From positions 1-48,601 of the forward strand of contig DAOUFG010000013.1 of NCBI GenBank assembly GCA_034430115.1: a stretch of DNA of 48,601 bases, written 5' to 3'. Within the stretch, counting starts at the first letter, position 1, and each line of letters opens with the position of its first letter. Under the pieces are notes generated by a model. The model searched no databases. It was not told the DNA's origin and saw nothing but the letters and a program-made list of their open reading frames with translations. Positions 15,938-23,498 of this stretch are shown piece by piece. Origin of the DNA: CAIXPS01 sp034430115 (GTDB lineage: Bacteria; Chloroflexota; Anaerolineae; J036; Brachytrichaceae). A program made the position numbers and the translations under genes.

Positions 15938-15966
15938 ATTATAGCATCTTTTACATGGATGTGCAA
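15938..15966 (-). promoter_or_regulatory. Sigma-70-like promoter of the regulator gene
   Basis: On the minus strand TTGCAC (15966-15961) is separated by exactly 17 bases from TATAAT (15943-15938). Transcription would start near 15931, about 30 bases before the ATG at 15902. It is the best canonical promoter in the window. Confidence 0.75.
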
Positions 15967-16226
15967 AAACCAGACCACTTCCGCACACAAGCGCAACAAG
16001 TGGCGCTATAGTAGTTAGCGGCGAAATCCTGGAATAATAGATAGTTCAAAGCAAGAACTTCATAGATTCATGGTGATGATTCAATAGCGCCCATGAATGA
16101 TATATGCTATCCAAATCATAATAAGTTCCCGGCCCACATATTTGTAGCCCTTTCTCCACGAATGGATGACGGTTCCCAGACTACTTCCCATACTTTAGAA
16201 ACAAGTGTACGATAGTAGCCTCATAG
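15967..16226. other. AT-rich divergent intergenic region
   Basis: No gene is visible. It holds an inverted repeat, attcatgg (16066-16073) with ccatgaat (16091-16098), and a shorter gttc-aaagcaa-gaac dyad near 16045-16059. These may be regulator sites. It is richer in A/T than the flanking genes. Confidence 0.5.
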
Positions 16227-16241
16227 TTGCCCCGGTTGGCG

Positions 16242-16247
16242 TACAAT
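16242..16247 (+). promoter_or_regulatory. TACAAT -10 box upstream of the acyltransferase
   Basis: tacaat in ggcgtacaatcagcg lies about 43 bases before the GTG at 16290. It would place transcription start near 16254, downstream of the in-frame TTG at 16227, and so supports the GTG start. No clear -35 element is seen. Confidence 0.4.
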
Positions 16248-16289
16248 CAGCGCCATATATTTGACATCATTATTAAGGATCAAGCACGT

Positions 16290-16808
16290 GTGACGAACAG
16301 TTTACCTTCCACTGAATCACGCAAGGCGCGCTGTGAAATTCACCGAACCACGGATGAACACGCACCGCTCTGGTACTATCCTCGTTACACTGGTGGTGTT
16401 TTACGGGTGCTACGTAACGCCATCTGTATCTATGCAGCGCGTTTCGCTCCCACCTTCGGCATGAAGTATTGGCTCTACCGCGCTACCGGGGCACACGTGA
16501 GCCGTTATTCGGCTGTAGGTCTGGGTGTTACTTTTGATATATTCTTCCCACAATTCATTACGATCGAAGCAGACACGACCGTAGGATACAATACAACAAT
16601 TCTGGCCCATGAATTTATGCGCTATGAGTGGCGGCGTGGGCCGGTGCGTATCTGTAAAGACGTCACTGTGGGCGCTAATTGCACCATTCTACCCGGTGTC
16701 ATCATCGGCGAAGGTGCAACAGTCTCTGCCATGAGCCTGGTGAATCGTGACGTGCCGCCGGGTACGTATGTTGGCGGTGTGCCGATTCGCCTGCTCGGTC
16801 AGGGGTAA
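16290..16808 (+). CDS. Hexapeptide-repeat (LbH) acyltransferase
   Basis: 172 aa from GTG 16290, preceded by aaggat at 16275-16280; an in-frame TTG at 16227 lies upstream of the probable promoter. The C-terminal half has left-handed beta-helix rungs: ITIEADTTVGYNTTILAHEF, VRICKDVTVGANCTILPGVIIG, and the closing VSAMSLVNRDVPPGTYVGGVP that is common to acetyltransferases of this superfamily. The His in LAHEF is a likely catalytic base. The acceptor (sugar, antibiotic or lipid precursor) is unknown. The DUF1405 gene follows after 15 bases and is probably co-transcribed. Confidence 0.82.
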   Translation: MTNSLPSTESRKARCEIHRTTDEHAPLWYYPRYTGGVLRVLRNAICIYAARFAPTFGMKYWLYRATGAHVSRYSAVGLGVTFDIFFPQFITIEADTTVGYNTTILAHEFMRYEWRRGPVRICKDVTVGANCTILPGVIIGEGATVSAMSLVNRDVPPGTYVGGVPIRLLGQG

Positions 16809-16823
16809 TCATCGGAGTGAGGT

Positions 16824-17507
16824 GTGAAGGTTATACGTCGCTGGAGTGATTGGGCTATCCAGGAGCCATTGCTGGCCTATGGCCTGGCACTGGGTAACTT
16901 TATTGGTTTTTTCGTGGGCACCATCTTCTGGTATGGTGACTTCTTCACGTCGGCAAACGTGCCCCTATGGGCCTATCCGTTCGTCCCCGATTGCCCCCTG
17001 GCGGCAGGTGTGTTCGGCGCGGCGCTGCTCCTGCTGCACTGGGGGAAATCCAACAACCTGCTCAACCAACTCGCGGCTGTGTTCAACATCAAGTATGGCA
17101 CCTGGACGATGACTTTCTGGCTGCTCTACTGGTCACGCACAGGCGATTACAACCTCGTCTCGTTGGCCATGTTCACCACTCACCTGGGTCTGACAATCCA
17201 GGGCTTGTTGATCTTGCAATACCTCCACAAGCCCAGCTTGCGCGATACGTTGATTGTCCTGGCTTGGTTTGTGGCAAGCGACATCGTAGATTACGCGCCC
17301 ATCGCACCCGGACGTGATGGCTATGGCTGGTATCCGCCGCTGCCGCTGGGCACCGAACTGGTGCCGCCGATGCTGGCACATGCCGTTGTCATGACCTGGC
17401 TCCTGAATGGTATCCTCCTGGCGCGCGTGCTCATCAGTAGATTGAAGACCAGTCGAGCGAGTAAAGATAGCAAGGGCATTCGTGAAGGACAGGTGATTAC
17501 CCACTAA
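16824..17507 (+). CDS. DUF1405 family membrane protein (YpjA-like)
   Basis: 227 aa with about six transmembrane segments. Typical DUF1405 features are the WYGDFF region after the first helix, the PFVPDCPLAAGVFGAALLL segment, and FNIKYGTWTMTFWLLYW. The start is GTG 16824 with ggagtgagg just upstream. B. subtilis YpjA belongs to this family; its function is not established. It is linked to the preceding acyltransferase gene by a 15-base gap. Its stop lies just before the antisense tRNA-Arg gene. Confidence 0.85.
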   Translation: MKVIRRWSDWAIQEPLLAYGLALGNFIGFFVGTIFWYGDFFTSANVPLWAYPFVPDCPLAAGVFGAALLLLHWGKSNNLLNQLAAVFNIKYGTWTMTFWLLYWSRTGDYNLVSLAMFTTHLGLTIQGLLILQYLHKPSLRDTLIVLAWFVASDIVDYAPIAPGRDGYGWYPPLPLGTELVPPMLAHAVVMTWLLNGILLARVLISRLKTSRASKDSKGIREGQVITH

Positions 17508-17520
17508 GGAGAGTAGAGAG

Positions 17521-17592
17521 TGCCCCTACGCAGATTCGAACTGCGACCTTCGGCTCCGGGGGCCGGCACTCTATCCATTGAGCTATAGGGGC
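17521..17592 (-). tRNA. tRNA-Arg (anticodon CCG)
   Basis: On the minus strand this is a full cloverleaf of 72 nt without an encoded CCA. The acceptor stem is GCCCCTA/TAGGGGC, the D stem GCTC/GAGT, and the T arm CGCAG-TTCGAAT-CTGCG. The anticodon arm is CCGGC-CCCCGGA-GCCGA, so the anticodon is CCG (decodes CGG). A20 in the D-loop (AATGGATA) is an arginine identity element. Two oddities are C33 in place of the near-universal U33 and a C27-A43 mismatch in the anticodon stem. Confidence 0.93.
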
Positions 17593-17646
17593 AAACGGCG
17601 ACAATTTTAACACGAGTTCCTTGCTCCGCAATGTGAATCGGGCGAG

Positions 17647-17652
17647 TATAAT
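17647..17652 (+). promoter_or_regulatory. TATAAT -10 box before the aspartate kinase gene
   Basis: A perfect TATAAT lies 68 bases before the aspartate kinase ATG. ttgctc at 17621 is 20 bases upstream of it, a long spacer, so the -35 is weak or absent. No clear Shine-Dalgarno site is seen before the ATG. Confidence 0.45.
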
Positions 17653-17719
17653 CCCCTGAATTATTCGGCTTATATGACATTGTGGACTCGGTTCCGGCAA
17701 TGGTCAACATCATACAACT

Positions 17720-19165
17720 ATGTCTCTAGCAGTCTTGAAATTCGGCGGTACCTCCGTTGGCGATGCACAAGCCATGCGCCAGGTTGCTCGCATTACACTT
17801 GAAGCCGCATCACGCTGGGATCAGGTGGTCGTCGTTTCCTCCGCGATGGGGAAGTCGGTCAGCGCACACGACAATATGAAAGTTACCGATGCCTTGCTCA
17901 CCGCGGCCCGCACCGCGGCAGAAGGCGACAGCGACACCTTTCATCGTATCCGGCGCGAGTTGACCGACAAGCACCAGGCCGCCATTGATGCTGTCATTGG
18001 CAGCGCGGATGAGCGACGCCGAATACAAGAAGAGATCGAGCAGTTGTTGAGCGGGTTCGAAATCCTCTGCGCCAGCGTGCGGGTGTTGGGCGAAGTCACC
18101 CCGCGCGCGCTGGACGCCATCAGCGGTTTGGGCGAACGGATGGCAGTGCGCATCCTGGCCGGCGCACTGCGTACACACGGTGTGCCCTCCGAGCCGGTCG
18201 ATGCCACCGAGTTGATCGTGACAAACGATCACTACCAGGCGGCGATGCCGCTCATCGATGCCACACGTGATAAGACACGTTCGCGCCTGTTGCCACTTCT
18301 GGAAAATGAGATCGTACCCGTGGTGACCGGCTTTATTGCTGCCACCGCGGCAGGTGTGCCGACCACGCTTGGGCGCGGCGGCAGCGACTACACCGCCAGC
18401 ATCATTGGAGACGTCCTGGAAGCCGATGAGGTGCACAACTATACCGACGTGGATGGCGTTTTGACAGCCGATCCACGCATCGTGCCTGAGGCACGCACCA
18501 TCGACACACTCACCGGGTTGGAGATGTCGGAATTGGCGTTCTTCGGGGCCCAGGTGTTGCACCCGATGACCATCGCCCCCCTCTTGGAGAAGAAGATCCC
18601 GCTGCGCGTGAAGAATACATTCAATCCCTCTCATCCGGGCACACTGATCGTCCACGACACGTCGTTCCTCGATGGGAAACAGCGCAACGGCACAATCAAA
18701 GCCGTAACGGTCGTTGACCGCGTCAGCATGGTAACAGTCGCTGGGCGCGGCATGAAAGGCGTCCCCGGCATCGCCGGGCGCCTGTTCATGGCCGTCGCGC
18801 GCACAAACACCAGCGTATTGATGATCTCGCAGGCGTCCGCCGAGCAGAGCATCTGCTTTGTCATCCCACAGGCATCCGCAACCAAGGTCGTGCTGGAGTT
18901 AAAGCACGAATTTACGCGCGAAGTCAACTCGGGGGAGATCGATCACATCACCACATTAGAGGACGCTGCGATTGTCACCGCCGTTGGCATGGGAATAGCC
19001 GATACGCCCGGTGTGAGCGGCAAGGTCTGTAGCGCAATCGGCAAACTTGGGATTAACATCAACTCGATTGCACAAGGTTCATCAGAGTGTGGGATCAGCC
19101 TCGTCGTATGCGGCTCCGATAGTCGTGAGGCCGTGCGGGCCGTACATGCCCTGATCGTGTCATAG
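17720..19165 (+). CDS. Aspartate kinase, monofunctional with C-terminal ACT domains
   Basis: 481 aa. It catalyses the first step of the aspartate pathway (lysine, threonine, methionine and diaminopimelate): ATP plus aspartate to aspartyl phosphate. The N-terminal kinase lobe has KFGGTSVGD and VVSSAMGKSV, then LGRGGSDYTAS and NYTDVDGVLTADPR in the catalytic core. Residues from about 325 form two ACT domains (VVDRVSMVTVAGRGM and TAVGMGIADTPGVSGKVCSAI) that usually bind lysine or threonine for feedback control. There is no fused homoserine dehydrogenase. It ends 147 bases before der. Length and layout suit the ThrA/LysC-III type. Confidence 0.95.
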   Translation: MSLAVLKFGGTSVGDAQAMRQVARITLEAASRWDQVVVVSSAMGKSVSAHDNMKVTDALLTAARTAAEGDSDTFHRIRRELTDKHQAAIDAVIGSADERRRIQEEIEQLLSGFEILCASVRVLGEVTPRALDAISGLGERMAVRILAGALRTHGVPSEPVDATELIVTNDHYQAAMPLIDATRDKTRSRLLPLLENEIVPVVTGFIAATAAGVPTTLGRGGSDYTASIIGDVLEADEVHNYTDVDGVLTADPRIVPEARTIDTLTGLEMSELAFFGAQVLHPMTIAPLLEKKIPLRVKNTFNPSHPGTLIVHDTSFLDGKQRNGTIKAVTVVDRVSMVTVAGRGMKGVPGIAGRLFMAVARTNTSVLMISQASAEQSICFVIPQASATKVVLELKHEFTREVNSGEIDHITTLEDAAIVTAVGMGIADTPGVSGKVCSAIGKLGININSIAQGSSECGISLVVCGSDSREAVRAVHALIVS

Positions 19166-19189
19166 GCGTAGCGCGCCAAGTTTTAAAGG

Positions 19190-19195
19190 TACAAT
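19190..19195 (+). promoter_or_regulatory. TACAAT -10 box before der
   Basis: tacaat in ttaaaggtacaataccc is 118 bases before the der ATG at 19313 and has no good -35 at 17 bp. The leader between has a ccgg-ttag-ccgg hairpin near 19276. Confidence 0.35.
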
Positions 19196-19312
19196 ACCCC
19201 CTCGTCGCAGACCCAACCGGAAGCTTGTGCAAGCAGTTCGGTGTGTTGTCGCATCGAGCGCGATGGCGAAGTATGTCCGGTTAGCCGGAAACCTGGTAGG
19301 CAAAATCTAAGA

Positions 19313-20869
19313 ATGGCTCGCTCCTTTGTTGTTCTAATCGGCCGGCCCAACGTCGGCAAAAGCACGTTATTCAACCGCCTGGTAGGCGAACGCCTCTCAG
19401 TGGTTGATGATCGCCCCGGCACGACGCGTGATCGCGTACAGGCACTCGCCGAGTGGCGCGGTGTGGAATTCACGCTCGTCGATACGGGCGGGCTAGAACC
19501 ACTGGAGCCATTACGCAACACCGCCAAACAAGCGCTGGCGGAAGCTTCCATCGATTTCGTGCGCGAGATCCGCGAACAGGTGGAAGTGGCCATCGCCGAA
19601 GCGGATGTGATCCTCTTCACCGTGGACGCACAGACCGGGTTGACGGCTGCTGATGAGGCCGTGGCCGACATCTTGCGCAAACAGATCGGCTTACGCGAGC
19701 GCAACGGCAAACACGTGCCGGCTGTGCTGGTGGTTGCCAACAAGACGGAAACCACCTACGCGCGTGACAGCAGCGTGGAGTTCTATCGCCTGGGGTTGGG
19801 CGAGGTATACCCCACCAGCGCCATGCAAGGCGAAGGGACGGGCGATTTGCTGGATGCCGTCGTGGAAGCGATTCCGGAGGAGCCCCCCGCCCCTCCAGAC
19901 GAGACGATCAAAATTGCACTGGTTGGTCGCCCTAACGTCGGCAAGTCGTCTCTCTTTAATACATTGACCGGTGAGTCGCGCGTCATCGTCAGCGACGTGC
20001 CCGGCACCACACGCGACGCCATAGATACGCGGATCGACTTCATCGAGCCTGCACCCGACGCTGAACTGGATGTAGAAGATGAGGATGAAGACGAAATCGA
20101 CCTGGACGAATTGCCGGGCCAACCGGCCAATGAGGAGAATGCCGGTGCATCTCCCTCAACGGGCAACACGATCGCATTGACACTCATCGATACAGCCGGT
20201 ATCCGCAAACGTGGCGCCATCGAAGTGGGGGTCGAGAAATATAGCGTCTTGCGCGCATTTAAAGCCATCGAGCGGGCCGACGTCGCGCTACTTTTGATCG
20301 ATGCCGTAGAAGGCATCACGGCTCAAGACGAGCACGTTGCCGGATACATCCTGGAAGCCAACAAGAGCGCGGTGCTGGTGGTGAACAAATGGGACACAGT
20401 GGAGAGTGCCGAGAAGGTTGTGCGCATCGCCAAACCTATTAAGGGAATGGGCCTGCTGACCGAAAAGATGCAGCTTTTCATCAACGCGGCCCAGGAACGC
20501 TTCAACTTCATGTCGTATGCGCCGATTCTGTTCGTCTCGGCCAAGACCGGCTTCCGCTGCGACCAAATCCTGCCCACAGCTATCCGGGTGCAGGAGGCAC
20601 GCAACATGCGCCTGCCCACATCGGACGTCAACCGCATCCTGCGCGTGGCGATGGAGAAACACGCGCCCCCGATCAAAGGCAGCAAACGGCTCAAGATCTA
20701 CTACGGCTCGCAAGTCGGCACGAACCCACCAACGTTCGTCTTCTATGTCAACGATACGGAGTTGGTGCATTTCAGCTACCGGCGCTACATCGAAAACACT
20801 ATCCGTGAGGAGTTCGGCTTCCTGGGCACGCCCATTCGCATCTCCTTTCGGGGGCGACGCGAATCTTAA
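19313..20869 (+). CDS. der: Ribosome-assembly GTPase Der (EngA)
   Basis: 518 aa from ATG 19313 (the first 24 codons of the longer frame are upstream sequence). Der has two tandem G domains and a KH-like tail and acts in 50S subunit assembly. The first G domain shows GRPNVGKST (10-18), PGTTRD and DTGG; the second shows GRPNVGKSS, PGTTRDAID and DTAG, and later NKWD. The KH-like tail ends in FLGTPIRISFRGRR. A roughly 40-residue acidic stretch (about 245-284, with VEDEDEDEIDLDELP) is inserted in the second G domain between switch I and the G3 DTAG, which standard Der lacks. Its stop overlaps the opposite gene's stop. Confidence 0.95.
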   Translation: MARSFVVLIGRPNVGKSTLFNRLVGERLSVVDDRPGTTRDRVQALAEWRGVEFTLVDTGGLEPLEPLRNTAKQALAEASIDFVREIREQVEVAIAEADVILFTVDAQTGLTAADEAVADILRKQIGLRERNGKHVPAVLVVANKTETTYARDSSVEFYRLGLGEVYPTSAMQGEGTGDLLDAVVEAIPEEPPAPPDETIKIALVGRPNVGKSSLFNTLTGESRVIVSDVPGTTRDAIDTRIDFIEPAPDAELDVEDEDEDEIDLDELPGQPANEENAGASPSTGNTIALTLIDTAGIRKRGAIEVGVEKYSVLRAFKAIERADVALLLIDAVEGITAQDEHVAGYILEANKSAVLVVNKWDTVESAEKVVRIAKPIKGMGLLTEKMQLFINAAQERFNFMSYAPILFVSAKTGFRCDQILPTAIRVQEARNMRLPTSDVNRILRVAMEKHAPPIKGSKRLKIYYGSQVGTNPPTFVFYVNDTELVHFSYRRYIENTIREEFGFLGTPIRISFRGRRES

Positions 20870-21627
20870 GCCTGCTTCGGCTGCTTCAGATGTTGGTTCA
20901 CGCGTTCCGCCAGCACGTCGATGAGCGAGGCAAGCGCCTGCTCACCTCGCTCAGCCGTCGCCAGGCGGGCATCTTCGCCCAACTGCGCGAATAATGGATC
21001 GGCTGGGTCATAATGCAGCCCTGGGAATTGCTGCGTGTCTTGCACCGGCTTCGATTGCGGCCAGGAGGTGACATCTCGCCCAGGCCGCATGGCAGACATA
21101 TCCACCAGTTCCGGCAGCAACGCCAGCCCATACGAGGTCTCTTCGCGCGCGGCATGGTCGCCGGGCAAGAGATGATCCGGCCGCCCAATCGAAGCCTCCG
21201 TGCCCCAGATGATCAGCACCTCCGGGTGCTGCTGCTGAAGCGCGTCTAATTGTGCGCCCACGATCTGTTCCCACGGGTAGTGCCCCATCAGCAATACAAT
21301 CGCACGAAAACCGAACGTGATCAGATGCGCCACGGTATTCACGACGATTGCGCGCGCCGCTTCTTCCGGTTGGTAAAACGTCCACAGGAAGTCGCCATGT
21401 CCGCCCAGGCCACCCCACCACATCACCGGCAACACCACGCCGCCGGTGTGTTCCGCCATGCGCCGGCAAAAGCGTTCGGCCTTAATGCCATCGAACCCCA
21501 CCGGCAACTGCCAGCTATGATGCTCAAGCAACCCCAGCGGCCAATAGGCCACCGGCTCCGAGCGCACAACCTGAGCCAACTGGTCCGGGCGCAACGTCTC
21601 ATAAGCAAACCACGTATGTGTCGTCAT
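20866..21627 (-). CDS. Creatininase-family amidohydrolase
   Basis: 253 aa from ATG 21627 (ggagg eight bases upstream; the in-frame ATG at 21633 is only two bases from it). Creatininase-superfamily metal motifs are visible: LGLLEHHSWQLPVGFD gives likely ligands Glu35, His37 and Asp46, and DHAAREETS resembles the family's G-HAG-ETS. The usual NGHGGN segment appears as LMGHYPWEQ, a divergent form. Family members hydrolyse cyclic amides, such as creatinine or formylated pyrimidine intermediates; the actual substrate is unknown. It is the last gene of a RIO-GNAT-creatininase run and its stop overlaps der's. Confidence 0.82.
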   Translation of the reverse strand: MTTHTWFAYETLRPDQLAQVVRSEPVAYWPLGLLEHHSWQLPVGFDGIKAERFCRRMAEHTGGVVLPVMWWGGLGGHGDFLWTFYQPEEAARAIVVNTVAHLITFGFRAIVLLMGHYPWEQIVGAQLDALQQQHPEVLIIWGTEASIGRPDHLLPGDHAAREETSYGLALLPELVDMSAMRPGRDVTSWPQSKPVQDTQQFPGLHYDPADPLFAQLGEDARLATAERGEQALASLIDVLAERVNQHLKQPKQA

Positions 21628-21669
21628 GTGCATAGCCTCCACCAGCCCTACTATAGGGCCCATGCCACT

Positions 21670-22221
21670 TTAGTTGGATTGCGCTGCAAATTCTTCGTAG
21701 ATGAGCCCAAGCAAGACTTCATCGTGATAATGGCCACCCGTGTAGAGCATGCGCCGCAGGCGACCTTCCACCTGGAAGCCCAGCTTGCGGTGCAATTGCA
21801 AGGATGCGTCATTGAAGTCATAGACATGTACGGTCACCTTCTGATAGTGCAGTTCCTCGAAGTAGTAACGCAGCAGCAGGCGAATCGCCTCGCTCGCATA
21901 GCCCTTGCGCCAATGCGGGCGGAAGATCCCCAGGCCATATTTGAAGGTGCCATAGCGCCGATTGCACTCGAAGGTATTGATAGTGCCCACCACTTCTCCT
22001 GCAAGATTTTCGATCACGAATCGATAGCAGTCATCACGTGGTGTCGCGGCAGCCGTGCTTTCAGCCCACTTCATCGAGCCGGCCTCGGAGCGGGGGAAGG
22101 GGATTTCATAGCACAGCCGTGCCGACTCCGTGTCCTCATCGTTCTTGTGAAAGGCGCGCCAATCTTCGGGCACCATCGCGCGCAGGCGCACTTTTTCTCC
22201 GAGCCATATGTTTGTTGTCAT
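21670..22221 (-). CDS. GNAT N-acetyltransferase (RimJ/RimL-like)
   Basis: 183 aa with one GNAT fold of the RimJ/RimL protein-alanine acetyltransferase type: LGEKVRLRAMVPEDW start, GTINTFECNRRYGTFKYGLGIFRPHWRKGYASEAIRLL-type core with R-x-x-GYA acetyl-CoA loop, then KVTVHVYDFNDASLQLHRKLGFQVEGRLR. It could acetylate protein N-termini, polyamines or a toxin. The start has aggtgatg upstream and lies six bases after the RIO kinase stop, so the two are in one operon and probably translationally linked. Confidence 0.9.
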   Translation of the reverse strand: MTTNIWLGEKVRLRAMVPEDWRAFHKNDEDTESARLCYEIPFPRSEAGSMKWAESTAAATPRDDCYRFVIENLAGEVVGTINTFECNRRYGTFKYGLGIFRPHWRKGYASEAIRLLLRYYFEELHYQKVTVHVYDFNDASLQLHRKLGFQVEGRLRRMLYTGGHYHDEVLLGLIYEEFAAQSN

Positions 22222-22227
22222 TGTTCA

Positions 22228-23220
22228 TCACCTGTTATGCAGTTCGGGATCGAAATCTTGCAAGGCAGGGTTGCGCAATGTCACATACTCCGCCCATAAT
22301 TCTCGGCTCAATCGATTCGGGTCCTCCCCTACCCCATAAGGCTGGAAGTACTGGCACAGCCGCGTCACGTCGCGCTGTAACAGCGGATACGCATGCCGGT
22401 TCGTCGCCGGGTCAACCGCCTGCGGGAAGTCGATGATCCTTACCTCGCCCTGCCAGTATAGGATGTTATAGGCCGATAGGTCTGCATGGATACGGTCGTG
22501 CAACAACATCATCCGGACGTTGTTGAGCAGTTTATCAAACAGGGCACGTGCCTCCGCCACAGGTAAATCCACCTGGCTGAGGATCGGCGCGGCGGCATCT
22601 TCGTCACCCATATATTCCATCAGGATGGCATTACTGGCACGCGCATAGGGCCTTGGCACCAGCGCCCCTGCCTGATAGAGGATGCGCATCGTCTCGTATT
22701 CATGCGAGAGCCAAGAAGTATGAACCAGTTCCTTGCCATAGCTCGTGCCGGTGACGATCGCGTGCAAGCGGCCATCATCCAGCACCTCCTTACCATCCTC
22801 GTCCAATATCCTGCGCCCCTGGCGATAGAGCGCATCGTTGCGCAACTGCCGAAACATGCGCGGCCGGTAAACCTTGGCCGCCATCAACGCCACCCCGGTC
22901 GATGGGTGAGCCTTGCAACAGTATACGGTCGCCTCCTTGCCCCCCTTCACCTGCCGTATCACGTCCGTGATCTGGTTATCTTCGTAGAAGCCACTCAGGG
23001 CATCAATGATCCACCCGCGTTCATGACGTGAGCCTTGATAAGTGGGCTCGAATACATCTCCTGCAGGCTTGCCGCCATCGGGCGCCTTCACCAACGCAGC
23101 CACGATCTCGGCGTTGCGTTGCTTCAGCTTCTGAGGCCGTCCTGGGTCACGCAGTTTGCGCGTGTTGCGCGCCGGCTCATCCTCATACGCACTATCGTCA
23201 TCAGGGAATTCGTTTCGCAT
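22228..23220 (-). CDS. RIO1-type atypical serine kinase
   Basis: 330 aa. RIO kinases are minimal protein-kinase folds, best known in ribosome maturation in archaea and eukaryotes; bacterial members are less studied. Key residues are present: the P-loop VKGGKEATVY (91-100), the ATP-binding Lys116 in AAKVYRP, the catalytic HADLSAYN with Asp247 and Asn252, and the metal-binding Asp264 in IIDFPQAVDP. An N-terminal charged region precedes the fold. It sits in an operon with a GNAT and a creatininase-like hydrolase. No Shine-Dalgarno site is seen before the ATG; a hairpin (23235-23251) lies just upstream. It could autophosphorylate or act as an ATPase in ribosome work. Confidence 0.88.
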   Translation of the reverse strand: MRNEFPDDDSAYEDEPARNTRKLRDPGRPQKLKQRNAEIVAALVKAPDGGKPAGDVFEPTYQGSRHERGWIIDALSGFYEDNQITDVIRQVKGGKEATVYCCKAHPSTGVALMAAKVYRPRMFRQLRNDALYRQGRRILDEDGKEVLDDGRLHAIVTGTSYGKELVHTSWLSHEYETMRILYQAGALVPRPYARASNAILMEYMGDEDAAAPILSQVDLPVAEARALFDKLLNNVRMMLLHDRIHADLSAYNILYWQGEVRIIDFPQAVDPATNRHAYPLLQRDVTRLCQYFQPYGVGEDPNRLSRELWAEYVTLRNPALQDFDPELHNR

Positions 23221-23234
23221 CGTTTGTGTGATTG

Positions 23235-23251
23235 CACCGCTTCATGCGGTG
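23235..23251 (-). promoter_or_regulatory. Leader hairpin before RIO kinase start
   Basis: caccgc-ttcat-gcggtg forms a 6-bp perfect stem about 14 bases upstream of the RIO ATG on the minus strand. No ribosome-binding site is visible in that spot, so the hairpin may affect translation start. Confidence 0.4.
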
Positions 23252-23256
23252 AAACT

Positions 23257-23287
23257 AAAAAAGCCACGGGTGAAAAACATCCCATGG
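23257..23287 (-). terminator. Second tandem intrinsic terminator
   Basis: On the minus strand ccatggg (23287-23281) pairs with cccgtgg (23270-23264), with one wobble, across a 10-nt loop, followed by a T-run (23262-23257). It shares the ccacgggt arm with the terminator at 23297-23331, suggesting duplication. Confidence 0.75.
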
Positions 23288-23296
23288 CAAGGCAAT

Positions 23297-23331
23297 AAAA
23301 AAGGCCACGGGTACGAGTAGCACCTGTGGCC
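23297..23331 (-). terminator. First tandem intrinsic terminator
   Basis: On the minus strand ggccac (23331-23326) pairs with gtggcc (23308-23303), with two further G-C pairs after one A-C mismatch, followed by TTTTTT (23302-23297). It ends the small-ORF transcript at 23355-23420. Confidence 0.82.
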
Positions 23332-23354
23332 TGGCGGGCAAAATGGAAGTCGCG

Positions 23355-23420
23355 CTAGAGGCTAAAGACAGGCGCACTCGTGATGAGCACAATGGCAAAC
23401 ATGCTAATTTGTCCTTTCAT
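23355..23420 (-). CDS. Small ORF, 21-aa hydrophobic peptide
   Basis: ATG 23420 has a near-perfect aaggagg site at 23435-23429, eight bases upstream. The peptide is MKGQISMFAIVLITSAPVFSL, one hydrophobic stretch with a Lys near the N-terminus. Two intrinsic terminators follow before the RIO kinase gene. It could be a membrane microprotein or a leader peptide that couples translation to read-through into the RIO-GNAT-creatininase operon. I do not recognise it. The strong ribosome-binding site is the main argument that it is translated. Confidence 0.6.
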   Translation of the reverse strand: MKGQISMFAIVLITSAPVFSL

Positions 23421-23498
23421 ATCGTGCGCCTCCTTTTTAAGATGGCTAGAGTTTACATTGCAGCAAGATAAAGGTCAAGTTGAGCGCGCTATTCATTG

